DNA of 64,000 bases from Umbilicaria muhlenbergii (lineage: Eukaryota; Ascomycota; Lecanoromycetes; Umbilicariales; Umbilicariaceae), in assembly GCA_000611775.1 (NCBI GenBank), contig KK106982.1, forward strand, positions 6,008,495-6,072,494. Direction: 5' to 3'. The stretch's first letter is position 1. The number at the start of each line of letters is the position of its first letter. The translations under genes and the position numbers were made by a program. Shown piece by piece: positions 12,300 to 22,900 of this stretch. The notes beneath the pieces are model-generated. The model worked only from the letters and a program-made list of their open reading frames with translations. It was not told the DNA's origin and ran no database searches.

Positions 12300-14650
12300 A
12301 AGACTGTGCCTGCTTATTCTGTCACAACCCTCTCAAGGTGACTGACAATGACAAGATTAAAATCACTGAGTTGAAATCCCCCGTGTACTCATACCAAGCA
12401 TTTGGGGTATTCATCATGGCGGAGATGAAATGTTGGCAGGGGGGGGGTTGAAACACAGATGACATGAGACTCAGCAAGGTTTGCAACAATTCAGTACACA
12501 CTGCACTCATGTCACTAACTAAGTGATAGACCATCAAGCAATTAACCTTGATCATGTTAATGTGAATCTTGAAGATTACTCATCACAGTGTCAAGTCTGC
12601 CTGAAAGAAGAAATGAACTGATTTACACCTCACACAGGGCATGAAGAAGGTGCTGCAACAACTTAAATTTATCTGTTCATTCAGGAATGCCTACAGGATT
12701 AAATGCTCTTGCATGAATGCAAGCTCAGTCAATCAGATGATCTTCATTAAAGGATTGAACTTCATTCTGATGCCTGCTGCCCTGATGCTGCAGTGGATGA
12801 ATATGTGTGTGATACATTTGAACCTACAAGATTCTCATTTTGAGTGGCAGATCTGACACGCCTATGAGGATTTGAAACTCAACAAGATCACATCAGCTCT
12901 TTCAGAGACAGATCATCCTCTGATTACGCCTCAACTCCTTGATGCAACAAAACTGAAGGACTCAAAATGAATTGTCTTTGAACAATCAAAGTTGATTTGT
13001 GTCACCACCTCAGGGAGTTATCCTGAGCATGTCATGAAGAAACTTGAACATTGATTTACTCCCGCAAGGTCAACACTCAGAAGCAAACAGCCTTCACAAC
13101 AATGAGTAGAATGACAGCTATGCTGAGGCTGAGTCATCATCAATGAAGCGCATACTCAGTACTCAGCAAGTTCATTTGCTGTAAGGCTCATCCTGACATT
13201 GAGACAGAGTCTCATCCCACGTAAGTGATTTCTGACAGAGACACTGTTTGAGCAATCCTCTGCTCAGATGACACATTGAGCAGGAACATTACAGGATGAA
13301 TCATGAATAATGAAAACCTTGATGTCTGTGTGAAAAGAAAAACAGGCTCACTGCATGAACCTTCACATGTGTATGACTCAGGCACTTGTAGCGCTAGGAA
13401 AGGAGCATCAACACATCATTGAAGATGATGATAAGGGAGGCTGACTCACTGCATCAGAATACATAGTCAACATTTAAAAGGTGATTTCAACCTTATGGCT
13501 AAAGAGATCAGTGAAGATGTTTAAATTTTTCAGTAACTCACTTACTGAACATATCTCAAACATGCATGTTGTTATCAGCTGCAGCCTACCAGAGCAGTTC
13601 TGTGAAATGATCAACAAATCAATGATAACAGCTTTCTTGAAGATGATGAAGAAGCATCAAGTTGCAGTGATGAAATGAGAGGTGACTTGAGGCTTTAAGA
13701 GGAACCCTCTGAAAATAAATGTGAGACAATGAATCAGATGAATATGAAAAGTGAAGATCTTAAGTTCCTGACTCTTGTTGAAGGTGCATCTCATCACAAA
13801 AGACTTGAATTGAACTGCTGAGGAGATTCAGGACAACAGATGAGCAAAAACAGTATTAAATTCATTATATGAGCTGCAGAGTTCAGTAAACTCTCCTTAC
13901 AAAGTGCTGATGATGACAATTGAGGACAAGAAGAACTCCTTAAAAGCTGCAGCTGTACATCACCTCATCACAGAAGAGTGAGATGCAGGTGAAAAAGTAA
14001 TATTCTGCTGCATGTCCTCTGTCAGCGCTTTAATTTTATACTGAGTAAGTTCACCTTTGTGAACCAGCTAACTCTTCTCTGCTGATGAAACAGTGTTGAT
14101 GATGAAGATCTTGATTATTGTGCTGATGACTGATCATGAAGCAGTTCCTCCGCAATGTTATTGAAGGATGATCAGCATTGATGCATGAAAGCCTCTTCAA
14201 GACTAAGGTAATGAAGATCATGAACCTCTTTCAGGAGGAGCTCATGATGTTGACAGCTCATTTAAAAGAAAGACTGCTGACTTACATTGTGTTGATGATG
14301 AAACTTATTGATGTAGGTTATACACTGCACAAGGCTTGAATACAGGTTCAGTTTGAACCTGAATGAATGAAACATGATCAACAACAAGTGAAGAAACAGG
14401 TCAATCAGATTGAGCAGAAGCAGTCAACACTGACATATGCAATTTAATGTCAAGCATCAAATGTAGAGAGGGTCATATATGATCATCAGCATCATCAGAT
14501 GTGATTAATGAACTTAGCTCTTAACACAAAGATGATGACTGAAGATGTGTTTCAATGAGGCTTGCAGAATGACGTCAATGATGAATTACAAATCATTGCA
14601 TCAGAAGATAAGCTATCAGAAGGGCTGAGGCAGGTGAATATCATATGAGG
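12300..14650 (+). pseudogene. SNF2-family helicase relic
   Basis: Three blocks in the right order suggest a SNF2 ATPase. Near 12.39-12.49 kb is SYQAFGVFIMAEM followed by TDDMRLSK, which matches the Walker A region ADDMGLGK with both Gly codons changed by G to A. Near 14.0 kb is AGEKVIFCCMSSVSALI, resembling the start of the C-terminal helicase lobe (EKVIIFCHMPSLSALI type). Near 14.38-14.44 kb is QVKKQVNQIEQKQSTL, resembling motif VI (QxxGRxxRIGQ). SNF2 proteins are ATP-driven DNA translocases. In this context it is probably a repeat-family or mobile-element gene, because the surrounding segment is bounded by repeat clusters. Heavily decayed. Confidence 0.55.
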
Positions 14651-14912
14651 GTGTTAAAGTATTGTCTTGAGCAGTCAGATAACATATCATAATTCACAAT
14701 GCAAGCATACACTCAAGATTAAGAATTGTTTTCTATAATTGTGTCATGAAGTACTGACACTTAATAACAAAGTCAGTGACGTGCTCTTTCATGTATGTGA
14801 AACATAGCATCAGGTATACAGACTGAGCCCTTTTTAAGTTATCATAATTTAAAAGTGTTAGTTTTGAGACCCCTCACATATCATAATGCGTCAACAAACA
14901 GGGGCGGTACCC

Positions 14913-14968
14913 GGTTCATTGAATGCAAAACCGCGGTTCAATGAACGCAAAATGTGGTTCAATGAACA
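14913..14968. repeat. palindromic TTCATTGAA cluster 5
   Basis: Three copies (GGTTCATTGAATG, GGTTCAATGAACG, GGTTCAATGAAC) are spaced about 20 bases apart. This cluster keeps unusual CpG and CGG (GGTACCCGGTTC, CCGCGGTTC), so it may show the least mutated form of the repeat. Confidence 0.7.
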
Positions 14969-15621
14969 TAGAACTTTAATTGCATGAACGCATGCAACTA
15001 AGGTACTTGTCAGCAAAGCTTTATCTCACTTACTCACTGTCTGCTCACTCAATTGAATTAGTAGTCTCATCACATCTATCAATCATTTATCACAACTGCT
15101 CTACATACTACTACGGCCGCACTTTCACCTTAATATTACCAGTGTGATTTGAAATGAGGTCAGTCAATGTGTGATATGAAGTCACTACTTAAGCAAGATT
15201 CAGAAACACAGAGATGATTGCAGTATCTGAGTTGAAGGGAGGATCTTAAACAAGAAAGAAGAGTATGAGAGGAGAAACTGCATGATGATATGAATCATGT
15301 TCAAGCAGAGCAGGCAGTCACTATTGCAGACTTTGACAAGCTGAGTCACAATTTCTATGTTGTTCAGGCTCAATTTCAAGAATTTATGACAAGACAAGAG
15401 TGAAGGCTGAATTACATGCAGTTAACTCACTTTGAATGAAATGAAATGATTATCTTGAAGTCTTATGAGTTGAGATTCAGGTGTATGAAAGTCATGAGTG
15501 AAGATCACTTGTCATATTGTGAAGAGACAGTTGCATGAGATCATCATGATTGAAATCAACAAATCATCACTGACATCATCAGCCTCACACTGAATATTGC
15601 TACGCTGAAGGTATCCTCCCA

Positions 15622-16269
15622 CAGATACAGTAGTCAAGAAATGATGTCATCATGTAGTCAAGAAACAGCGTCATCATGTTGCATTACTCAAGCTCAATGT
15701 GAGGCTGACCTTAATACTTGCAAATAATCAGCCAACATCATTCAAGTTGTGAACCAACAGAGTTTGAAGTGCTCATGATCAGCAACAGTAGAGTCACAAG
15801 CGCTGTTTGCACAGAAAGATATGAGATTCATGAACCTCAATGACCTTGATTGTGAGGCTTCAACATCAAGGAAAAAGTGACACCTCTGTAGCAGCAGCTA
15901 TGTGAATTCAACAAGCAGAGATGATGAGACAGATGATGTCATTCAGATTATTACTTCTCAAGAAACAGCGTCATCATGTAGTCAAGAAACAGCATCATCA
16001 TGTTGCACTACTCAAGCTCAATGTGAGGCTGACCTTAATACTTGCAAGCAGTCAGTCAACATCATTCAAGTTGTGAATCAACAGAGTCTGAAGCGCTCAT
16101 GATCAGCAACAGTAGAGTTGCAAGTGTTGTTTGCACAGGAAGATATGAGATTCATGAACCTTAATGACTTTGATTGTGAGGCTTCAACATCAAGGAAAAA
16201 GTGACGCCTCTGTAGCAGCAGCTATGTGAATTCAACAAGCAGAGATGATGAGACAGATGATGTCATTCA
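15622..16269 (+). repeat. 324-bp tandem duplication
   Basis: Two head-to-tail copies have a period of exactly 324 bases, measured at both ends (GTCAAGAAAC at 15657 and 15981; GATGATGTCATTCA ending at 15945 and 16269). Differences are mostly transitions, plus a short local duplication near 15963-15990. The period is a multiple of three. Copy 2 has an open stretch rich in Ser, Thr, Asp and Cys, so this may once have been a 108-residue protein repeat. It lies directly upstream of the PRP28 fragment. Confidence 0.8.
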
Positions 16270-16439
16270 AACTATTACTTCAAGACTGAGGAGACAACAC
16301 AGCAAGCATTTATCATTATGACATCTGCTCAGGACTCCACTACAGTGAAGAAAACATATGCTTAAATAATTATAAGCTTTACACTCATACCACACCTTCA
16401 TCTTGCGGCAGCAAATGCTTCAAAGTTGATCAGTCTCAA

Positions 16440-17335
16440 GAGCAGAACATGAAGGACCTCAGTTTTAAAGAACTGATTAATAAGATTCTGAATGCCCTGC
16501 CTGTTGCAAACATGAAGCCGGACTCAGAAGAGGCTGAGGATGTCATTGTGATGAGTCAGCACTTAAGTGACAAAGATTATTATAGACAAACAATGATGTA
16601 CACAGCCACTATGCCCTCAGCTGTTGAGCACATCATCAGAAAATATCTACACAGGCCTGCTATTGTTACTATAGGTAACATGAGTGAGGCTGTGAGAACA
16701 ATTGAACAGCGCGTTGAATTCATCAACAGAGAAGATAAGAGGAAGAAACAGCTTTTAAAGATACTGTCTTCAAGGGAATTCACATCTTCAATCATCATCT
16801 TTGTCAATATCAAATGAAACTGTGATGCTGTTGCTAGAGACGTAAAGCATATGAGCTTTTCATCAGTCACTCTTCATGATAATAAAACACAAGAGCAGAG
16901 AGAGGCTGTGTTGACATTTATACACAACAGCACTACTGATGTTCTGATTGCTATGAATCTCATCAGTAGAGGTATTGATGTGCAAGATGTCAATCTTGTG
17001 ATCAACTTTAACATGACAATGAACATCAAGAGCTACATGCATCAAATTGATCATACAAGTCATGCTGACAAAAGTGATGTTGCTATTATGTTCCTTGACA
17101 ATGAGGACGCTGATGTTATGTAAGATTTACTTATCAGTGACTGATGACTTTTGAGCATTTTACTGACTTGATCTCTAGATATGATCTCAAGTAAATGCTG
17201 ATGAAGTTGTTGATCTCAAGGGTTCCTGAGGAGCTTCAGAAACATGAGGCAGCACAACAGAAATCACAGAAAGGCAGCAGGCAGAAGAAGATCAAGAATA
17301 ACAGCAGCTTCACTGACAAGAAAGGCTGACAGTGA
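16440..17335 (+). pseudogene. PRP28: PRP28 (DEAD-box splicing helicase) C-terminal fragment
   Basis: This is a mutated copy of about the last third of Prp28/DDX23, the U5-associated helicase that swaps U1 for U6 at the 5' splice site. Visible are NALPVANMKPDSE, the SAT-region segment QTMMYTATMPSAVE, RPAIVTIGN, IIIFVNIK, QEQREAVLTF, SRGIDVQDV, and a damaged motif VI where the family has HRIGRTGRAGKSG (here HQIDHTSHADKSD). A spliceosomal intron of 59 bases is still present at about 17120-17178 (GTAAGA to CTCTAG), between the codons for DADV and YDLK, so the copy was made from DNA. The C-terminal tail (VPEEL to TDKKG) is included. Nearly every difference from the family is a C:G to T:A transition. 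The N-terminal two thirds with motifs Q, I and II are absent. Confidence 0.85.
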
Positions 17336-18220
17336 TCATAAGCACATGTAGTATTATCATTTAGAACATGACCTTCAGGAGGGCCTCAAGCAAGGTGATT
17401 AAAAATGATGCATTTGTCAAGTTAAAAGAACTGATAAGATCATGACACTCTCATCTCAGAACATATACTCTATACTTGTGTGATTGAGATGCTGTAAAAT
17501 CAGGTGTAGATGAATCAATCAATGATGTTTCTTGCCTTGCTCACCTGCCTGAACTCATCACTCAAAATGTTGTAAATGAGCAAGGCAAGGAACTTCTACA
17601 CCTTCCTCAGCCTCACCCTGAGTCTAGAAAACTGAACTAGCAACTCACATTACAGCATCATAACTTCTCATCATTAGACAGACATCCTCACTACTCAGTA
17701 ATTCACTTCTCACGCAGCACTGTGCTGATTTTCCATGTGATGAGTGATTACAGCTTTGATGGTACAGAGGAGGAGAATGTGGAACTTAAGAAGCTTAACA
17801 CTGAAGTGATATGTCTGATAACATATGTGCTGTTCACGCTGATACAGCCTTGTTAACATGATGTCTAGCTTGAGGATTCTGATAACTTTGAAAACTGAGA
17901 GAAGCTTGTTCATGCTGCAGAAGGCTTGAAAGAAGGCCTCAATTAAAACTTCAGTCCTCAGTTGATAATTGCTACACAGGAGATATATGACTGATTCTTA
18001 GCAAAGTTTTCATTGTTGTTCAGGTATTGAAAGAAATATGCACAGCTTTTCATCAAGTTCTCTCATCAGCAAGTTTGTATACTCAGTGTATGTTGTCAGG
18101 CACCTGTCATTAATCATCATTTTAAGAAATATTCTGAACAGACTTCCTGACCTGACTACATCATGTCATTGCTACAGTTTGAACCCCTCTGTCTTCAAGA
18201 CACAGTCACAAATTCATCAG
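17336..18220. other. degenerate sequence downstream of PRP28 fragment
   Basis: Short protein-like stretches occur on the plus strand (LAHLPELITQNVV near 17.54 kb; FDGTEEENVELKKLN near 17.75 kb) that I do not recognise. They may be further captured or element coding sequence. No RNA gene or regulatory element is seen. Confidence 0.3.
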
Positions 18221-18435
18221 CATGAAGCTGATGAGATGCAGGTGTTGCCTCTTATGTCTTATTATTAATGCTCAGGTCACCAGTCTTCACTTGAGATTAC
18301 AGGTTACCACGCATGTGAATGCAGCTTGACAACATTAAAAGTTGAAATGATATGAGCTTCACCTGAGCCATCAGTCTCTTCTCAGCATGCAAGAAGTATC
18401 AGGAACATCATCAGCTGTGAAGTTGCAATGAATAC
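18220..18435 (+). repeat. dispersed direct repeat, copy 2
   Basis: This is the partner of 9689-9899, same orientation. It starts GAAGCTGATGAGATGCAGG and remains alignable through AGTATCAGGAAC. The divergence is mostly transitions. Confidence 0.75.
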
Positions 18436-18930
18436 TTGCTAAAACTGATCACCTTCTCATGAAACATCTTGAGCTTAAAGTTAACAAAAGAAGTCTTCAT
18501 GATGCTTGAAAACTGACATCACCCTTCTGATCTCATTCACATTATACAGGTGTCTCACTGTCATGATGAAAATATCTTCAGAGTTGATAATCAGGGTTAC
18601 ACAAATGTATCTAGGTTGATGATACAGCTGTTTTGATATGTTGAGCCTTCACTATACAACTATAAGGTGAAATGCACAAAGAATAAGGTAGAAACTCAGG
18701 ATTTCTGCAGAATGATGATCAGTCTCTTTATTCATTAATGTGCAATGAAAATATCTGTGAGTTGAGAGACACTTCAACTCTTCAAATCTCTTTCAATGAC
18801 ATTACAGCTTTCCTTGCCCGCACGGTTTCAACAGATAGCATATACTAATGTAGCAGAACCTCAATCAAGATAATGTGTCAAGATCAAAATTGTGAAGGAA
18901 GTGCACACCCTTGGTGTGTTCTTTTCATTC

Positions 18931-18982
18931 AGTTCAATGAATGTGAGTTTGATTCAATGAACACATCTATCATTCATTGAAC
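18931..18982. repeat. palindromic TTCATTGAA cluster 6
   Basis: Three copies occur (AGTTCAATGAATG, GATTCAATGAAC, CATTCATTGAAC). The cluster lies 4.0 kb from cluster 5 and precedes the last segment of the island. Confidence 0.7.
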
Positions 18983-19033
18983 ATGCTTACAAGTGTTGCA
19001 GAACAGTGGTTCAGATACTTTTCATCATTCATT

Positions 19034-19345
19034 AATTTGTTATCATCAGCAGCAAAACATAAACTCATGACTCACTGCATCAACACTCTCCTTGCCTCTC
19101 ACTACCCTCTTCATTGAACACTATTTTTAACCTTCAAGACATCAACTTCTGCTACTCTCATCAACAATTTCATCATGACTCATACATCAATCTGTTATCA
19201 TCAGCAGAAAAACATCAAATCACAACTCACTTCATCAACACTCTCCTTGCCACTCATTATCCTCTTCATTGAACACTTTCTTTAATCTTCATGACATCAC
19301 CTTCTGCTTCTCTCAGCAACACTCTCATCATGATGATACACTGTA
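19034..19345 (+). repeat. 153-bp tandem duplication
   Basis: GTTATCATCAGCAG occurs at 19041 and 19194, giving a period of 153 bases. Both copies continue through CATCAACACTCTCCTTGCC and CCTCTTCATTGAACAC. As at 10.2-10.9 kb, a pyrimidine-rich tandem repeat sits just in front of a coding relic. Confidence 0.75.
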
Positions 19346-19399
19346 GTAATAGCTCATCATCTGACAGTCACTCTAGAATCTACAGTGAAAGATGAAGTC

Positions 19400-22300
19400 C
19401 TCAAATGAGCAGGAGTGAGACATAATGTTTATCAACCAGATGCATGAAACTCCTTCATAACCTTTCATTCAAACTAAAAAGCACTCAGAGCTGCTGAGTG
19501 AATTTAACAGATGAATCTGAGACCACTTCTCCTATACATCATTAATACTGTCAGTGAACATAAAGGACTATGTGATCAGAGTGAAAATATTGAATGAGAC
19601 AAAACCCCTCACTGTCACTTTACATCAGTGTGAGTGATGTTATACTGATCAGTCTGACCTCATGTCACACAAGTTCATTAAATTCAACTTCCTGCTCAGG
19701 TGATGAAACCTCATTTCAAGCTTATTAAGTCACTTTATTTGCATGCGCATGAATATTATCATCAATTCACAATACTCAACACCCGTGAGAAGGATACAAC
19801 ATCAGAGTCATACAACATGAGCTTAAACCTCAGAGGACTCTTCATGAAGAGTGAGATCTTAAATGACCTGCCTGATCTAAGCGCGCTCTACAACACAGTG
19901 AGAGCTGAAAAGCTGAAGTATGCACATGCAACTGAGCGTGAAATCCTTCAAATGATAAAAGACTACTGAGACAACTGAATAACTCCTCTTGTGTCATCAT
20001 ACTGACTGTTACTCTACGACCTATACCACTTCCTGAGTGATGCTGAGAAGGAGTGCATTCAGCATCAGATTTCATCAGATCTGAGGATCAGGCTGTTTAA
20101 GGTGCATGACCTGAATATTTACTGAGTGAGGAGTGATGACCTTTTCAGACCTTTCAAACCAGTCTCAGCAGTCACATGAGGAGGCGTGACTGACTATGAT
20201 TTTGAATTCAGAGCGGCTAAAGCTTTATATGATAAGTGAAAGAGAGAGCTGAACTCAGAACCTGATCTCATTGAACTCACTGAAGCATTTAAGGACATGA
20301 CAGTGAGTGAAGAGGCTAAAGAGCTGACAGACAGAAGTGATGAAGAGGACAGCAGTGAAGAATCAACTATCAGATCTCAAAGGGAGGATTCAGATGAGCT
20401 CAAGGATCAGAACATCACTGTGAAGAGAGTGAATATAATCAGTCAAGGTGAGATTACTCAAAGTCAGGTCAATTCTGATACTGTGCACACAGCTACCTTA
20501 TCAAGATCAACCTTGATGAATGACTCAGCTTCATCTGCTGTTCAACCTCACCTGTTAACCTCTGGTTACCAGTTTTTGCAAATGATGGCTCATCAGAAAA
20601 GACAGTTTGAGCTCACATGTCAAAACTCACCTCATGACAGCTCACTCACTCAACGCCCTCTGCTACATTTCAATTCACCTCACTCAGTGAGTGAAACATC
20701 AGATCATGCTGAGCTGACTGTATCATTTCTGTCATGAGATCACCTGCCTCACTCAGCTCAGTCAGTCAGGTCTGATAACTTAATTGATACACTTCACCTG
20801 ATGAGTCATTCCACATCAAAAGAACCGTGATCATTACTCATACTCAATCAGCTCTCACTAATCAAGGAATACCTTGCGTTGACTTCATCAGCATTAAGGA
20901 AAGATGAGTTTAACTTCATTAAGCCTGCATTATGCATGACCTCATTGAGAATGAAACTCAGTGCATCAGGCTTTACCGCCAACAATCACTCACCTGCTCA
21001 GATGCGTTCAAAGCCTGAAACCTGATCAAGAATCCTCTCATCACAGCTCATAAGCCCTCATACACCTCATGATGTAACATCAGACATCATTCATCTCACG
21101 GCATCTCAGCTGACTGACATCACAAAGTGAGCTCCTACCTCAGAGCCTACCTGCACCTCAAGAGAAGCAAGGTTGAGGTCAGGTCTTCAGCTTAATTCAG
21201 TGAAACTTAAGATGTTGAAGAAGGATGATCACCTCAACTCTGCATCAGCTGAGGTTCCTGAACTGAAGAGAGTGAAAACAACCATCAAAGAAAGCAATCA
21301 AGAAGGTGAGATCAAGATTTCAGGCTCACCTCATGTTCTGAAGGTATACAAGAAGGAAGGATCAGTCAGAAGAAACATCATCATGAGTCACAAGAAAGCC
21401 TCAATCAATGTGAACTTTGCAGACTGATCAGTCTACTATCATGAGTTCAATTGAAGTTCATATGACATGAAAGACATAAACACAGCTCTGTCAATGAATG
21501 TGAAGCTCACTGACCACCTGATGCAACAAGTGATGAAACAGCTCACTATTAATGATCAAGTGACTTGATACAAGGCAGACTTTGATGCAAACAAAGCTCC
21601 TAAAGTCATATGATACAGTCTGAGCTCAGTCATCAAGCTCAAAGTTCAGTCTGATGAAGAAAACTGAGGAGCCGGATGATACAACCAGGTCTGATGAGGC
21701 CAATATGAGTTCATCAGTGAGGCAGGGGCAAGGAAAGGGGATTCAGTGATATTGAAGAAAGGCGCAGAAAAGAAGGTAAAGAAGTGAAAAGCAAGTGAGT
21801 GAAGTTTGAGTGAGAGGTCATTCATTCAAGGAGACCTTAAATTTGATTACACAGTCACTGTCATGAGGTCCCTAAGGTCAGGTAAGCACCTAGAACTTGT
21901 ACAGCTCATGAAGTCCTCACTGCTGACTGAAAGACCTGCTCAACTGAAGACCTCATGACTGATCATGCAAGAACCAGCATTACTGAGCTCAATGAAGGTA
22001 GATCAACCCTCAGAGATGAAGCTGAGGCTGTTGAGCATGAGCATCAGGTCAGAAGGACAATCTTCAAGTAATACACTTGAAAATCATGACGCGACGGAGA
22101 AGAAGGCAATCAGGAAGGTAGTGAGTGAAGAGGTGACATGAATGAAAAACAAGTTGAAAAAGATCACGCACCAGATGCTCATGATCAATGAAGCACTTCA
22201 GCAGATCTATGATGATGACTGAGACCTCCTCAACATCATTACCTTTTTAAAGCAAATCCAGGCAGACCTGGTCAACTTCATTAATGAGTTCACCATCAAC

Positions 22301-22500
22301 CTCAGTGCTCATCTTGAGGACGAAAGCAAGTCTAGGTTCAACAAGGCGTGATTTATGAACATGTGAAAGAAAGCTCTTGACAGGCATGATTACTCAGGTT
22401 TCATCATTGAAGATGACTGAGAAGGGGTTAGGAAACTGAATGTCTTGATGAGAGAGGATGAAGGGGATAGTCCTCTATCAGAAGGATACAAGGAATAGGG
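19400..22500 (+). pseudogene. acidic Ser-rich coding relic, unknown family
   Basis: A long degenerate coding stretch lies on the plus strand. Its first part (19.48-19.65 kb) is paralogous to 11.38-11.60 kb. Open pieces include a helical charged part (19.70-19.97 kb), a Ser/Asp/Glu-rich part with DRSDEEDSSEE (20.30-20.74 kb) and a Lys-rich part (21.17-21.43 kb). I see no reverse transcriptase, integrase, protease, transposase or capsid signature, and I do not recognise the family. Treated as a fossil: the frame is interrupted many times, mainly through the island-wide mutation process. Confidence 0.45.
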
Positions 22501-22900
22501 AGCAGAAGCAAGTCATTCAGGGGCTGACTTTGTTGAGGAAGGAAGATGTTGGTCAGAGCTTTCAAATGTAGAATAAGTAGCCTAGCATAGATCAATGATG
22601 AGCAGGATGACTGGCTGAGGGAAATATTAATTATGTATATGTGGTGAATGTGCGCTCATGGCAACAACAAGTTGCTAAATGAGTGCTCAGATCTAGAATA
22701 TAAGCGCTAAAACTGTATCTCTCTAAGCGAAAATATCTGAGCGGGCTGCCACTTTGCGGATGAGGGCGTGCTGATTCCCTGAGTACTTTTTTCTTTTTTG
22801 CTCACTTTGTTGTGTGTGCTTGATGTATTGAGCGTGCTCAGTATAGGGGGCCTTCTGTTTCTGTGTGTTTACTTGTTCCAGTCTCAATCTTGATGTTGCG

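Larger units (their letters stand above)
1..22900. repeat. hypermutated repeat island (RIP-like)
   Basis: No intact gene is visible here. The trinucleotides TGA and TCA dominate both strands, while TGG, CCA, TCG and CGA are nearly missing. In bases 1-780 I count 51 TGA against 0 TGG, 2 CCA and 0 TCG or CGA. AGG, GGG, CCT, CCC, ACG and GCG survive, so the loss depends on context. GC in the first line is about 38%, not the very AT-rich state of classical RIP, and TA is not inflated. Recognisable fragments (PRP28, Plavaka transposase, SNF2 helicase) differ from their families almost only by changes that C:G to T:A transitions explain. Normal composition returns between about 22.6 and 22.95 kb. 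Stretches inside not listed separately hold only degenerate repeat DNA with no feature I can name. Confidence 0.85.

Noticed and set aside
10900-22500. LTR retrotransposon or other virus-like element
   Set aside because: I saw no reverse transcriptase, integrase, protease or capsid motif and no convincing long terminal repeats. The palindrome clusters are too short and too many to be LTRs.
1-22900. TGA read as Trp (alternative genetic code, mitochondrial or symbiont DNA)
   Set aside because: TGA is overabundant on both strands and in all frames together with TCA, and CCA, TCG and CGA are lost too. That is a mutation signature, not codon reassignment. The PRP28 fragment with a spliceosomal intron is nuclear.
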